NCBI GenBank assembly: GCA_041390825.1
Contig: JAWKPF010000014.1
Span: forward strand, 1 to 64,000
Direction of reading: 5' to 3'
DNA length: 64,000 nucleotides
DNA from: Thermomicrobiales bacterium
Lineage (GTDB): Bacteria; Chloroflexota; Chloroflexia; Thermomicrobiales; UBA6265
A program made the position numbers and the translations under genes. Positions within the stretch are counted from its first letter, which is position 1. Each line of letters opens with the position of its first letter. This document shows, piece by piece, positions 45,608 to 54,746 of this stretch. The notes beneath the pieces are model-generated. The model saw nothing but the letters and a program-made list of their open reading frames with translations. It ran no database searches and had not been told where the DNA came from.

Positions 45608-47034
45608 GAATTCCCCCGCGCGCTCCACGCTTCGGTGCCGATGGCAATTGCCATCGCCCAGATGACGACTAACTGGATATTGAGGCTCAGAACATGAACG
45701 TACTCGAAAACGGCATGCGCCCCCGTGGCGGCGGTTACCCCGGCAGCGCCTATGAGCAACGCCAACCTCGATCCACCTGGCATGATCCGAATCGAACGGA
45801 CGATGATGAGCGAGACTCCCATGAGCATGGCGATATACGCCGTCAATCCCACGACCCCGGATTGTGCAAGAAAATGAAGATAGGTGTTGTGCGCGTGCCC
45901 TCTACCTATGCGAAATCTCCATTCCTGGGTGAAGTCCCGGTAGTTTAGGTCGTAGTTTCCCGCTCCGACTCCAACAAATGGATGCGCCTTGGCCATCTCA
46001 ACCGCAGCAGTCCAGTGCGAGAGCCGTTCCTGCACCGCGAAATTCGCAGGGGTAACCAGCGTCTCCTCATTTGCGAACGTCTTCACGCCGGCGGAAACGA
46101 TCCCAATCGAGATCGTCAATAACGCGAGCGCGACAATCAATCCTAGCGGAGCCAGGCGCACGATCGAGATCCGCAGATGCGGGATGAGCATTGCCCCCAC
46201 GATGGCGAACCCCGCCGCCATGCCTGCAAGTCCACCGCGCGACTGCGAAAGCACCGATCCCAGGAGTCCGGCGAACACCCCGACCATCCAAAGCGGCCGC
46301 AATCGAGGCGAGAGATACCAGCGCCCGTCGCGTATGGCATCACCCCCAGGACCGAGCAACAACGCCAGGAAGAGCGGCACGGTCAGCTCGAGATAGATCG
46401 CCAGCTGATTGGGATGCGTAAATGGACCGTACGCGCGCAGGAACCCACGCACCTGATATGACTCTGGTCCCACGGCATAGATCACCTGCCAAAGCGCCAG
46501 CACGACCGATCCCAGGACTCCGAGCAGCGAGCCGACGAGAAACGGAAGCGGGCTTCCCCCTCGCCGGTAGGTGTTGAAGGCGAAGCATGAAATGATGCCC
46601 GTTGCCAGCCAGCGATACGTCTCTCCGATCCAGATGCCACCGTCGCGCGCATTCCACACGGAGAGGACCAACGCCGCGATCAATACAAAGACCGAAACGG
46701 TAACGAAGTCGATCAGGACGCGCTGACGGGAACGGAGAAGGGAGACCGTCCATCCGGCGAGCAGCGACCAAATTGCAACTTTGGTCAGCGTCACCGATCC
46801 ACTCTGGATTCCGACCTGGCTGTACGTCTGCACCGGTAGCGTGAGCGCAAGCACTCCCAGACCCCAGTCACGTTTGTTCATGCCGAGCCAGACGCAGACA
46901 GCGATCGCCAGGACGAGTCCGGTCGTTTGCCAGTCAACCGAGCCAACCAGAATTCCGATCGCGACGACAGCCACAGCCATTGATGGAGTGGCTATAGCCG
47001 GTCTTGCATCTCCTCGAATAGCCGCGTCAGTCAT
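45604..47034 (-). CDS. O-antigen ligase/polymerase family membrane protein (Wzy_C)
   Basis: 476 aa from the ATG at 47034, overlapping the upstream gene by 8 bases. About 11-12 predicted membrane spans. The Wzy_C loop is present: HWTAAVEMAKAHPFVGVGAGNY, then RGHAHNTYLHFLAQSGVVGL. These proteins polymerise or ligate lipid-linked glycans on the outer face of the membrane; donor and acceptor cannot be inferred. It is the second of two Wzy-type proteins encoded in tandem and is intact, although the next three of four genes downstream are frameshifted. Confidence 0.85.
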   Translation of the reverse strand: MTDAAIRGDARPAIATPSMAVAVVAIGILVGSVDWQTTGLVLAIAVCVWLGMNKRDWGLGVLALTLPVQTYSQVGIQSGSVTLTKVAIWSLLAGWTVSLLRSRQRVLIDFVTVSVFVLIAALVLSVWNARDGGIWIGETYRWLATGIISCFAFNTYRRGGSPLPFLVGSLLGVLGSVVLALWQVIYAVGPESYQVRGFLRAYGPFTHPNQLAIYLELTVPLFLALLLGPGGDAIRDGRWYLSPRLRPLWMVGVFAGLLGSVLSQSRGGLAGMAAGFAIVGAMLIPHLRISIVRLAPLGLIVALALLTISIGIVSAGVKTFANEETLVTPANFAVQERLSHWTAAVEMAKAHPFVGVGAGNYDLNYRDFTQEWRFRIGRGHAHNTYLHFLAQSGVVGLTAYIAMLMGVSLIIVRSIRIMPGGSRLALLIGAAGVTAATGAHAVFEYVHVLSLNIQLVVIWAMAIAIGTEAWSARGNS

Positions 47035-50000
47035 GTCGGACCAGTCGTCTTGACGACATCGAGCCCAATACGAGCGCAATCGCCAACCAGGTCATGGCGG
47101 AGAGGTCGGTGAGAAAGTATCCATTGTCGACCAGACCATGTCCCACTCCGGCTCCCAGACACCCAAGAGCGCCGAGTTGCCATGGCGAGAGCGCGATTCT
47201 CCCCATGCGTGACTTCCATACCAACCATCCACCGGCACACAGAAACCCCAGCAACAGGATCAGGCCGGGCATTCCCAGGCTAAGCCAGCTGTCGAACACG
47301 AGGTTGTGCGGATGAGATGAGTATCGCTCATCCCAGATGCGCGGATCGATGTACCTTGCCTGGTTGAGCCAGAGAAACTGATCGAGACCAATACCGCTCA
47401 GCGGAAAATCCCGCACCATCGCGCCTGCCCCGTTCCATAGGTACCGTCGAGTCTGGAAGTAGCCGGAGGAATCGGAACCTGAAAACCTATCGGAGGCAAA
47501 GAGCGCAAAGGCAACAGCAGACGCCAGCGTCCCAACGCCCAGGAGTTTCCACCCGTGCTCGATGGGATGAGCCAGAAGGATCACCGCGATTCCAACGGCA
47601 ATGCCGATGATCGCGCCCCGCGAAAACGTGGTTGCGACGCCAAGCAAGGTCAGTGCTGAACAGACCCGAAAGAGCCACCCCCAGCGCGAGTGAAGCAACA
47701 GCGCTGGTCCCAGTGCGAGCATGAAGGCACGTTCCAGGTAGAGAGCCAGATTGTTTGGATGGAGATAGGTAGCTGTGGATCGCTGGACCTCGTCGACCGA
47801 GAATGAGGTACTTGCAAACCCCAACTGCCAGATCGCTGCCAACCCAACGGCAGCGGCTGGCAAGACCAACGCAGTCGTAAGCGGTGCGGGCCCCTCTCGG
47901 GCGATCGCCCGTCTCGCCAGCAGGAAAAGCAGCAGGGGTTCGAGGATGACCCAGCGCCACGTTCGCAGTGCTTCGGCGCGGTGTGAATCGAACGGCATCC
48001 AGATGAGCGAAAGCGATCCAATGATGAACAGCGCGATCGGAAGGATCCAAACGACCTCGAAACCGGGATGCAGCTGCACTCGCCCCTGACGGTTCTCCGA
48101 ATAGTCGTACGCAATCCGAAGCAGCGTTCCGGCAAGAGTCGCCAGGATTCCGATTTCCAGCAACCCCAGGTGCAGCGACCCGACCTCGATCGGGTGGAAT
48201 ACGAGCGGAATCGCTGCGCATGCGCCGTACAGAGCGCCCTCAGGGGAAACCACCGCAAGCAGCACGGCAGTAACGATACATGCACCCACGAACGGCGTGC
48301 CGGACAGCTGCCAGGCGGTTGCCCCGATCGCCAGGGTCGCTGCCCAGATGACGAGCGATCGCTGGCCAGCGCCGAAATCGCTTCTCTCGTTCTGAATCAT
48401 CGTGTGCGTGGCATCGGCCGCCAATCCGGCAACGACGGCAACTGGGGACCTTGTGTCGCCGCGCCGCCTGGCGCGTGATCCGCCAGCTCGGCCGCAACTG
48501 TACGATCTCACGGCAACGCCGGTGATCGTCATCGCAAACGCGATGGCAGCGACCACCTCAATGCCGCAAGGCTGCGGGTCGCGCGAGACGACGGCCCCGC
48601 CGATCGTGAGCTGTCCGGGATCGGACATGGTCAGGGTGAGCTTATGCACGCCATCGTCCAGGTTGGAAGCGAGCGACACCGCAATATCCTGAGCCTGGTA
48701 GTAGGTCAGATCGATCGTCGAAGCGCCATCGTCGTCGCCCCAATCGGGCAGCGGAGCCCCATCCAGTGTTGCGCGAATCAACCCCGCATCTGGGCTGCGA
48801 CGCAGATAGACCACGATGCCGGTGCCCTCGAATGTGATCGTTGTGGTCGCGCCAACCTCGCTCGTCGTCTTGAAGACGCGTCCGTCGAGGTGTTGATCGT
48901 TCCATGCGCCGCCGTAGGTCACCGGTCCTGAATCCATCGGAACGAACCCGGTTGGCGCAACGGTCCCCACTCCCGAGTCTGCGAGTTTGGTGACCGACTC
49001 GAATGAGACGGTGGAGGTACCGTCTTCGTTGAGGAGGGCCCGGCCTTCGTCGCCTGGACCGGCTTGCTGCGGCAGCAAAGCCCACTGAAAAACCGGACCC
49101 GCCCAGGGCCATTCGGTGCGGATCCGTTCCATGCCCGCCACCAGGTACTCGGCCTGCATCTGACGGGAGATACCGCCTCCTAAATCCCATCCAAAATGGG
49201 TAATCCACACCGGTTTGGTGGAGTCGCCTTCCTCGATCATGACTTCGCGGAAGAGCTCGGCGCGGGACAAGCTGGGGGTGTCGCCTGCGACGCGGCGGTC
49301 ATACGGAGACGCCACTCCCCCATCGACCGCGGCCGCGGCAGCATCGAAATATGGAGCGCCCCCGACATCGTAGACATTGTGGAGAAACCTGAGATCGTCG
49401 CCCGTTGTGCCGGTTGCGCCGGTAGGAGAGAACTCCGCGAGAATCACCTGGGTTTGCCCGTTTGCCGTCCTGATGGCGTTGAATGCAGGTGCAAGCAGCC
49501 CGACATATTCATCAGCGGTCGCCGCGGTACCACCCCAATGGGCAGGATCGTTCGGCTGGTCCCAAACCTGCACATAGTCGACATACGCGCCATAGCGGCC
49601 GACGAACTCGGTCAGAAATGCCGCGAAATCAGCCGAATTGCTCGGCGGAGCGACGCTTCCCTCCACGGAGCCCGGCTTGGCAGCCCAGACCGGCGCGCCC
49701 TCGACAACTGCTACGATCTGGATTCCGGCGTCACTCAGATTGCGCACGATTGGATCGTATGCGTCCCAGTTGAACTCGCCCTGTGTCGCCTCGATATCGT
49801 CCCAATCGAACGATTGCCGCACGATGGTGAAACCATTGGATCGCAACGTCGAGGCGATCGCCTCGATCTGGGACTCGGAGAACGATCTCAAATCGACATT
49901 CGTGGCCAGACCGCGCCCGGACACCTGTTGCACGTAGGGTGGTTCCGCGCTTGTTTCGATTCCGCGATGCAGGTAGACGTCAGCCACCGCAGCGCCGAGC

Positions 50001-50203
50001 GCCATCATCAGTCCGACCGACAGGAGCAGGAGCGCGCGCACCAGGCGCCCAAAGCTTCCATCCACTCCCGGATCCGTCACGATCGCAGCGGCGATTCGCC
50101 GTCGAACGGAGCCGTGCCGGCGTGGCGCCGACCCCGATTGGGTCGGACTCTCTGGCGTGGGCCGATAGAATTGCTGTGACGACTCGCTTCGTCGTTGACG
50201 CAT
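47027..50203 (-). CDS. Glycosidase-like domain fused to a Wzy-type polymerase/ligase
   Basis: 1058 aa. A basic cytosolic N-terminus and signal anchor (about 54-78) lead to an extracellular GH39/GH5-like barrel (about 95-400) that has lost both expected catalytic glutamates: the acid/base motif WNEPN reads WDQPN (Gln216) and the nucleophile motif TEFGW reads THFGW (His336). A beta-sandwich resembling a carbohydrate-binding module follows (about 420-540), then a membrane span (about 547-566), a basic linker, and from about 610 a ten-or-more-span Wzy domain with RRYLWNGAGAMVRDFPLSGIGLDQF and SSHPHNLVFDSWLSLG. An in-frame ATG at 48400 (Met602) could start the Wzy part alone. First gene of the operon, divergent from the histidine kinase. 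Confidence 0.8.
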   Translation of the reverse strand: MRQRRSESSQQFYRPTPESPTQSGSAPRRHGSVRRRIAAAIVTDPGVDGSFGRLVRALLLLSVGLMMALGAAVADVYLHRGIETSAEPPYVQQVSGRGLATNVDLRSFSESQIEAIASTLRSNGFTIVRQSFDWDDIEATQGEFNWDAYDPIVRNLSDAGIQIVAVVEGAPVWAAKPGSVEGSVAPPSNSADFAAFLTEFVGRYGAYVDYVQVWDQPNDPAHWGGTAATADEYVGLLAPAFNAIRTANGQTQVILAEFSPTGATGTTGDDLRFLHNVYDVGGAPYFDAAAAAVDGGVASPYDRRVAGDTPSLSRAELFREVMIEEGDSTKPVWITHFGWDLGGGISRQMQAEYLVAGMERIRTEWPWAGPVFQWALLPQQAGPGDEGRALLNEDGTSTVSFESVTKLADSGVGTVAPTGFVPMDSGPVTYGGAWNDQHLDGRVFKTTSEVGATTTITFEGTGIVVYLRRSPDAGLIRATLDGAPLPDWGDDDGASTIDLTYYQAQDIAVSLASNLDDGVHKLTLTMSDPGQLTIGGAVVSRDPQPCGIEVVAAIAFAMTITGVAVRSYSCGRAGGSRARRRGDTRSPVAVVAGLAADATHTMIQNERSDFGAGQRSLVIWAATLAIGATAWQLSGTPFVGACIVTAVLLAVVSPEGALYGACAAIPLVFHPIEVGSLHLGLLEIGILATLAGTLLRIAYDYSENRQGRVQLHPGFEVVWILPIALFIIGSLSLIWMPFDSHRAEALRTWRWVILEPLLLFLLARRAIAREGPAPLTTALVLPAAAVGLAAIWQLGFASTSFSVDEVQRSTATYLHPNNLALYLERAFMLALGPALLLHSRWGWLFRVCSALTLLGVATTFSRGAIIGIAVGIAVILLAHPIEHGWKLLGVGTLASAVAFALFASDRFSGSDSSGYFQTRRYLWNGAGAMVRDFPLSGIGLDQFLWLNQARYIDPRIWDERYSSHPHNLVFDSWLSLGMPGLILLLGFLCAGGWLVWKSRMGRIALSPWQLGALGCLGAGVGHGLVDNGYFLTDLSAMTWLAIALVLGSMSSRRLVRHD

Positions 50204-50229
50204 GTGCTGACCGTTCTCGTCTCGGCGAA

Positions 50230-52200
50230 ATGACGCCGACGGTCAAGAGTACAAGATTGGATACCGGTCCCAAGATGATGACGCCGCCAGAGCGGACCAC
50301 AGACATTGACGAAATCCGCAACCAACCTGGACTCGCAGCAGAAGCCGAGTTCGAAAAGGCCCGAAGGGACTACGAGGCCATGGGCGCGGAAGCGGCGCAT
50401 GACGGTCTCTCGCTGGAGCAAACGTTCGCGATTGCGCTCGAGGCGTTCGATCGATCACAGCCGCTTGCAGATGAGAACCGCAACGAACGTCTCAGCGTTC
50501 TGCTCGCCTCAATCGCCAATGGTCACCGCACTGCCCAGTTGTCCGGTTTCCCGGCAGATTCCGCACGTGACATTGCTGATTCGCCACTCATTTCCCGATT
50601 GAACGCGCTGCACCGAATCAGTCGAGCGGCAACTATCACAACGTCATCGACGGAGTACCTGCGGAAGAGCATCGAAGCGATCATCGAAGCTGCTCATGCA
50701 GACGCGGCCACGGTTTTCGTCTTCGACCGGCCGACAAACAGCTTCACCCTGGCCGGCCAACATGGATTCGATCCCGGATTGGTCGGCACGATGACGATCC
50801 GTGGTGATCGCGGCATCATCGGCCGGGTGATGGCAGAGGGCAAAGCCGTCTTCGCCGGAGAGGTGAAGAACGACCCTGACTGGTTTCCCTCTCCCGCTCT
50901 GCGAGACGAGATCTATCGGTCGCAGGCCTCCCTCCCTATGCTGCTGGCGAACCCGGACCGCATGGTTGGTGTCCTGACCCTTTGGATGCGGGAGCCCCAG
51001 GCGTTCGACGAAGGCGAGCGCGCATTTCTCAAGGACGTGGCGTCCGAGTTGGCTATCGGTGTCGAGTACACCCAGCTCCATTCGCTGACCGACGAACGCC
51101 TTCGGCGGAAGATCATCGAGCTCGGAACATTGCAGCGCGTTTCACGCACAGTTGCCTCCGCGCTCGACCTGAACGATGTGCTTCGATTCGTCAGCGAGTC
51201 GGCTGTAGAACTGACCAACGCCGAATCCGCTGCGGTGTTTCGACTTCCAAGTCCCGGAAAAGGAGAAGAGTCGGCTCCGATGGTCGAGTATCGGGTCGGC
51301 ACCGCCCGTCAGGTCTCCGACCAGGCGTCGCGTGATGCATTGCTGAGCGACGTCATCAACTCGGGCAGCGCGCGCGCGGTCGACATGGATTATGTCGACG
51401 GATCGAACATCCTCTACTGCATGCCGCTCAGTTCCGCCCGTGAGCGTTGGGGCGCGCTCTGCGTTCGGCTCAGAACCGGCATGGAGGTAACTGAGGACGA
51501 CCTCGCGCTCCTGCAGGCGTTCACCGACACCGCTTCGATAGCAATCGAGAACGCAGAGCTCTACGAGGAGGCTCGCCGAAGCGTGGAAACCGCGTCCACG
51601 CTATTGCAGGAAATGCACCATCGCGTGCGCAACAACCTGCAGACTGTGGCCGCATTGCTGTCACTTCAGTTACGGCAGGTCGAAGGAAGTGAGGCGGAAA
51701 AGCACCTGCAGGACGCAATTGGGCGCGTGCAGGCGATTGCCTCCGTGCACGATCTGCTCAGCGACGAGTCACGCTTGCGCGGGGCGACGATCGATGCAAT
51801 CGCCCGTCTGGTGGCGGACGAAGTGAAGATCACGCTCATTCCGCCGAGTCTGAGCGTTCAGTTCGTCATCGAGCCAACGGACGTGGTCGTGCCAACCAAA
51901 CAGGCGACCGTGCTGGCGTTGCTGTTCAACGAACTCATCTCGAACTCGATCGAGCACGGATTCGCGGGTCTCGAGCACGGTCTGATTCGCATTCGCACCT
52001 GGAAGACCGGGAATCTGGTGACGATCGAAGTCAAAAACGATGGCAACACGCTACCCGCCGATTTCGAGGCATCCGATAATGCGGGAATCGGTCTGCGCAT
52101 TGTCCAGCGACTGGTGGAGTCGGATCTCAAAGGGGAGTTCTCGCTCCAGCGGCACGGCACCTGCACCGCCGCCCGAATGACATTCCCGGCAATCGCCTGA
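50230..52200 (+). CDS. Double-GAF sensor histidine kinase (HisKA_2 type)
   Basis: About 656 aa, soluble. An N-terminal helical region is followed by two GAF domains (about 130-280, with ATVFVFDRPTNSFTLAGQHGF; and about 300-450, with VSRTVASALDLNDVLRF), then a HisKA_2 dimerisation/phosphoacceptor motif LLQEMHHRVRNNLQTVAALLSLQ (His464 before the Arg is the likely site), and a HATPase domain with LLFNELISNSIEHGF and AGIGLRIVQRLV. There is no membrane span, so the input is cytosolic. Start at 50230 is tentative; ATGs at 50275 and 50278 are alternatives. Only 26 bases separate it from the divergent polysaccharide operon. No regulator is adjacent. Confidence 0.88.
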   Translation: MTPTVKSTRLDTGPKMMTPPERTTDIDEIRNQPGLAAEAEFEKARRDYEAMGAEAAHDGLSLEQTFAIALEAFDRSQPLADENRNERLSVLLASIANGHRTAQLSGFPADSARDIADSPLISRLNALHRISRAATITTSSTEYLRKSIEAIIEAAHADAATVFVFDRPTNSFTLAGQHGFDPGLVGTMTIRGDRGIIGRVMAEGKAVFAGEVKNDPDWFPSPALRDEIYRSQASLPMLLANPDRMVGVLTLWMREPQAFDEGERAFLKDVASELAIGVEYTQLHSLTDERLRRKIIELGTLQRVSRTVASALDLNDVLRFVSESAVELTNAESAAVFRLPSPGKGEESAPMVEYRVGTARQVSDQASRDALLSDVINSGSARAVDMDYVDGSNILYCMPLSSARERWGALCVRLRTGMEVTEDDLALLQAFTDTASIAIENAELYEEARRSVETASTLLQEMHHRVRNNLQTVAALLSLQLRQVEGSEAEKHLQDAIGRVQAIASVHDLLSDESRLRGATIDAIARLVADEVKITLIPPSLSVQFVIEPTDVVVPTKQATVLALLFNELISNSIEHGFAGLEHGLIRIRTWKTGNLVTIEVKNDGNTLPADFEASDNAGIGLRIVQRLVESDLKGEFSLQRHGTCTAARMTFPAIA

Positions 52201-52202
52201 CG

Positions 52203-53546
52203 CTATTCCGGCTCGGACGCCGGTCCCGTCGCATTCGCGTAGGCCTCGTCGAGGAAGTCCGCGATGTGCGTCACCTTGATGTCGGAACCCGCCTCTCGCA
52301 GCAATGTAGCGATTTGAATGGCGCAACCAGGATTGGCGGTGACGACCTCGGTCGCGCCGGTTTCGATGATGTGACCCACTTTGCGCTCACCGAGCTTCCG
52401 CGCCATCTCCGGCCGCAAGATGTTGTAGATCCCGGCGCTTCCGCAACAGAGCGACGACTCCCGCATCTCGACGAATTCGAGTTCCGGGATTGACTTGAGC
52501 AATGCGCGCGGCTGGGCAGTAATGCGTTGCGCGTGCGCCAGGTGGCACGCGTCCTGATAGGTGATCTTTCGCCTGATCGGTCCGGGAGTCGTGCGGTTTT
52601 CCGCGGCAACGAACTCTGAGAAGTCCTTGACTCGCAGCGCGAAGTCATGCGCCCGCTCGGCGTAGTCCGGATCGTCCTTGAGCAGGTGCCCATACTCCTT
52701 GAGCGTGGAGCCGCACCCGGCGGCAGTCACTACGATCTCCCGGTCCGGGACAGCTTCGAACGCGTCGATGTTGGCCCTCGCCATTTCCCGTGCCAGCTCG
52801 AACATGCCGCTGTGAACCTGTAGCGCGCCACAGCAGCCCTGACAGGGAGGGACTTCGACATTGGCGCCGTTGCGAGCCATGACGCGACAGGCGGCGCGAT
52901 TGGTGTCGCCAAAGGCGGTCCCCATTATGCAGCCGTTGAAGAGGAGGGCCGCGCGCTCTGGTTCAGCAGCATTCCACGTCTCGCGACCAGGCTTGAGCGG
53001 TTTCCCGTGGGTCGCAGGCGCCATCTTCTCCATCTCGGAGAGACCTAACAGCTTCAAAGCGCCGGTCTTGCGGGCAACCCTCTGCAAACCCGTGGTCTGA
53101 TAGAGTCTGGTCATGCGTGCCACGGCGCCCATCTTGCGCATGTCTGAAAACGTCCAGTCGAGCATGACCTTACGTGCGATGCGCTGCTTGGCCGGTCGAT
53201 GCAATCGTTGCTCGATCTGGTAGCGCGCGGCCTCGACCAATGGTCCGTACTGGACACCGGACGGGCACACAGCTTCGCAGGCCCTGCAATTCAGACACTG
53301 GTACATCTGCTCCTGAAAGAGCGGATCGTCGATCGAGAGCCGCCCCTGGGAGACTGCGCTCATCAACCAGAGTCGACCCCGCGGCGAGGACATCTCCTGG
53401 CCCGTGATGCGGTAGGTCGGGCACGACGACAGACACATCCCGCAATGAACGCATGCTTTCAGGAGCTCAGGGTCCGGAGCATCCGTGTCGGTGTACCCAA
53501 CGATTTCTCCAAGCTCCTTGAGGTCGGCAGAGGTGGCAACGGGCAT
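52203..53546 (-). CDS. glcF: Glycolate oxidase iron-sulfur subunit
   Basis: 447 aa. Two N-terminal [4Fe-4S] ferredoxin motifs (CVHCGMCLSSCP and CLNCRACEAVCP) are followed by two CCG domains (PPCQGCCGALQ...TAAGCGSTLKEYG and YQDACHLAHAQR...SSLCCGSAGIYNIL...TANPGCAIQI). It passes electrons from the flavin subunits to the membrane quinone pool. Last gene of glcD-glcE-glcF, with no gap after glcE; its stop is 2 bases from the stop of the convergent kinase. Confidence 0.94.
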   Translation of the reverse strand: MPVATSADLKELGEIVGYTDTDAPDPELLKACVHCGMCLSSCPTYRITGQEMSSPRGRLWLMSAVSQGRLSIDDPLFQEQMYQCLNCRACEAVCPSGVQYGPLVEAARYQIEQRLHRPAKQRIARKVMLDWTFSDMRKMGAVARMTRLYQTTGLQRVARKTGALKLLGLSEMEKMAPATHGKPLKPGRETWNAAEPERAALLFNGCIMGTAFGDTNRAACRVMARNGANVEVPPCQGCCGALQVHSGMFELAREMARANIDAFEAVPDREIVVTAAGCGSTLKEYGHLLKDDPDYAERAHDFALRVKDFSEFVAAENRTTPGPIRRKITYQDACHLAHAQRITAQPRALLKSIPELEFVEMRESSLCCGSAGIYNILRPEMARKLGERKVGHIIETGATEVVTANPGCAIQIATLLREAGSDIKVTHIADFLDEAYANATGPASEPE

Positions 53547-54746
53547 CTAGAGCTCCGGAATGACGCGGCCTGGATTGAGCACCGACCGTGGATCGAATTG
53601 TTGTTTGAGTTGGCGCATGAGCTCGAGTACGTCCTCCGACGTCCCGAATGTTCCCACTTCGCGCGTTACAGACTCCGGGGCCGACACAATAAGCACCGTC
53701 ACGCCATCGTTTCGCAGACGCCGTATCGCGTCCGCGAGCGCCGTACTCGTTTCGTCACGCGTGGTTCCAGTCACTCGGACCGTTCCCAGGCCAAGCGAGA
53801 CTCGAATATCTTCGACACTGACACCGGCGGAATCGAATGTAGCCAGAGCCGTTTCGAGCGTTCGGATCGTCCGTGCCGGTTTGTCGCGCAGTTGCGCGAC
53901 GAACTGGTCGGTCTCATCGGGAAAAGCTTCCTTTGCGACGTATCTCGTCCAGAAGTCCCTGCTCTCATCGGAGACGATCACACGCCCGTCACCCAGTCGC
54001 TCAGCAAGCTCGCGGGCCATCTGGTCGACCGTCGCTGGTCGGCCCTCGATCCGCGTTGCCACCCGCCACGCGTCGCGGTTTCGATGCGCTTCGAAACTGA
54101 TAGGGCGAATGCGACCACTGCCAACCGAGACACGGTCGCTTTCGAGCTCCGACAGCGAGGCACGATCCGCCAGGACGGTCGCTTCGGCGCGTGCCGCCGG
54201 AACGACTTTGAAGTTAGCGCTCACGACGACTCCGAGGGTGCCGAGCGCGCCGAGGTGCATGCGCATCAGGTCGAATCCACTGACATTCTTGACGACCATG
54301 CCACCCGCATTGCCCAACGTGCCATCGGGGTAGGCTGCCTGGATGCCGATCAAAGCGTCGCGCAATGAGCCGGAGCCGAGCCGACGCGGGCCACAGAGCC
54401 CGGTAGCAATCAACCCGCCGATGGTCTCCACGTTCGGTGCGGGAACTTCGATCGGAATCGTCTGCCCGCGCGCGGCGAGTTCCCGCCAGACCGATTCGAT
54501 CGTGGCGCCTGCCTCCACCGAAATCGTCATATCGTCTGGCTCATACGCCAGGATCTTGTCGAGACTCTTGGTCGAAACCCTCTGAGTTTCACGACTGAGC
54601 GGGTTGCCAAAGGCGAGCTTGCTTCCGCCGCCAACTGGCGAAATCGCCTGCCCACGCGCTGCCGACTCCCCCAGCAACTCGGCAAGCTGCCGTGGTGTCT
54701 CCGGCGTCGCGATCGGCAAGGTTGAGCTAGAGGGGGTAGATGCCAT
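53547..54746 (-). CDS. glcE: Glycolate oxidase subunit GlcE (FAD-binding)
   Basis: 399 aa. FAD-binding PCMH fold with ISPVGGGSKLAFGNPL, MTISVEAGATIESVWREL, PNVETIGGLIATGLCGPRRLGSGSLRDALIGI and GGMVVKNVSGFDLMRMHLGALGTLGVV. GlcE is a shorter, catalytically incomplete paralogue of GlcD that the complex needs. The start overlaps the end of glcD by 20 bases, and glcF follows directly. The whole complex oxidises glycolate to glyoxylate. Confidence 0.92.
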   Translation of the reverse strand: MASTPSSSTLPIATPETPRQLAELLGESAARGQAISPVGGGSKLAFGNPLSRETQRVSTKSLDKILAYEPDDMTISVEAGATIESVWRELAARGQTIPIEVPAPNVETIGGLIATGLCGPRRLGSGSLRDALIGIQAAYPDGTLGNAGGMVVKNVSGFDLMRMHLGALGTLGVVVSANFKVVPAARAEATVLADRASLSELESDRVSVGSGRIRPISFEAHRNRDAWRVATRIEGRPATVDQMARELAERLGDGRVIVSDESRDFWTRYVAKEAFPDETDQFVAQLRDKPARTIRTLETALATFDSAGVSVEDIRVSLGLGTVRVTGTTRDETSTALADAIRRLRNDGVTVLIVSAPESVTREVGTFGTSEDVLELMRQLKQQFDPRSVLNPGRVIPEL

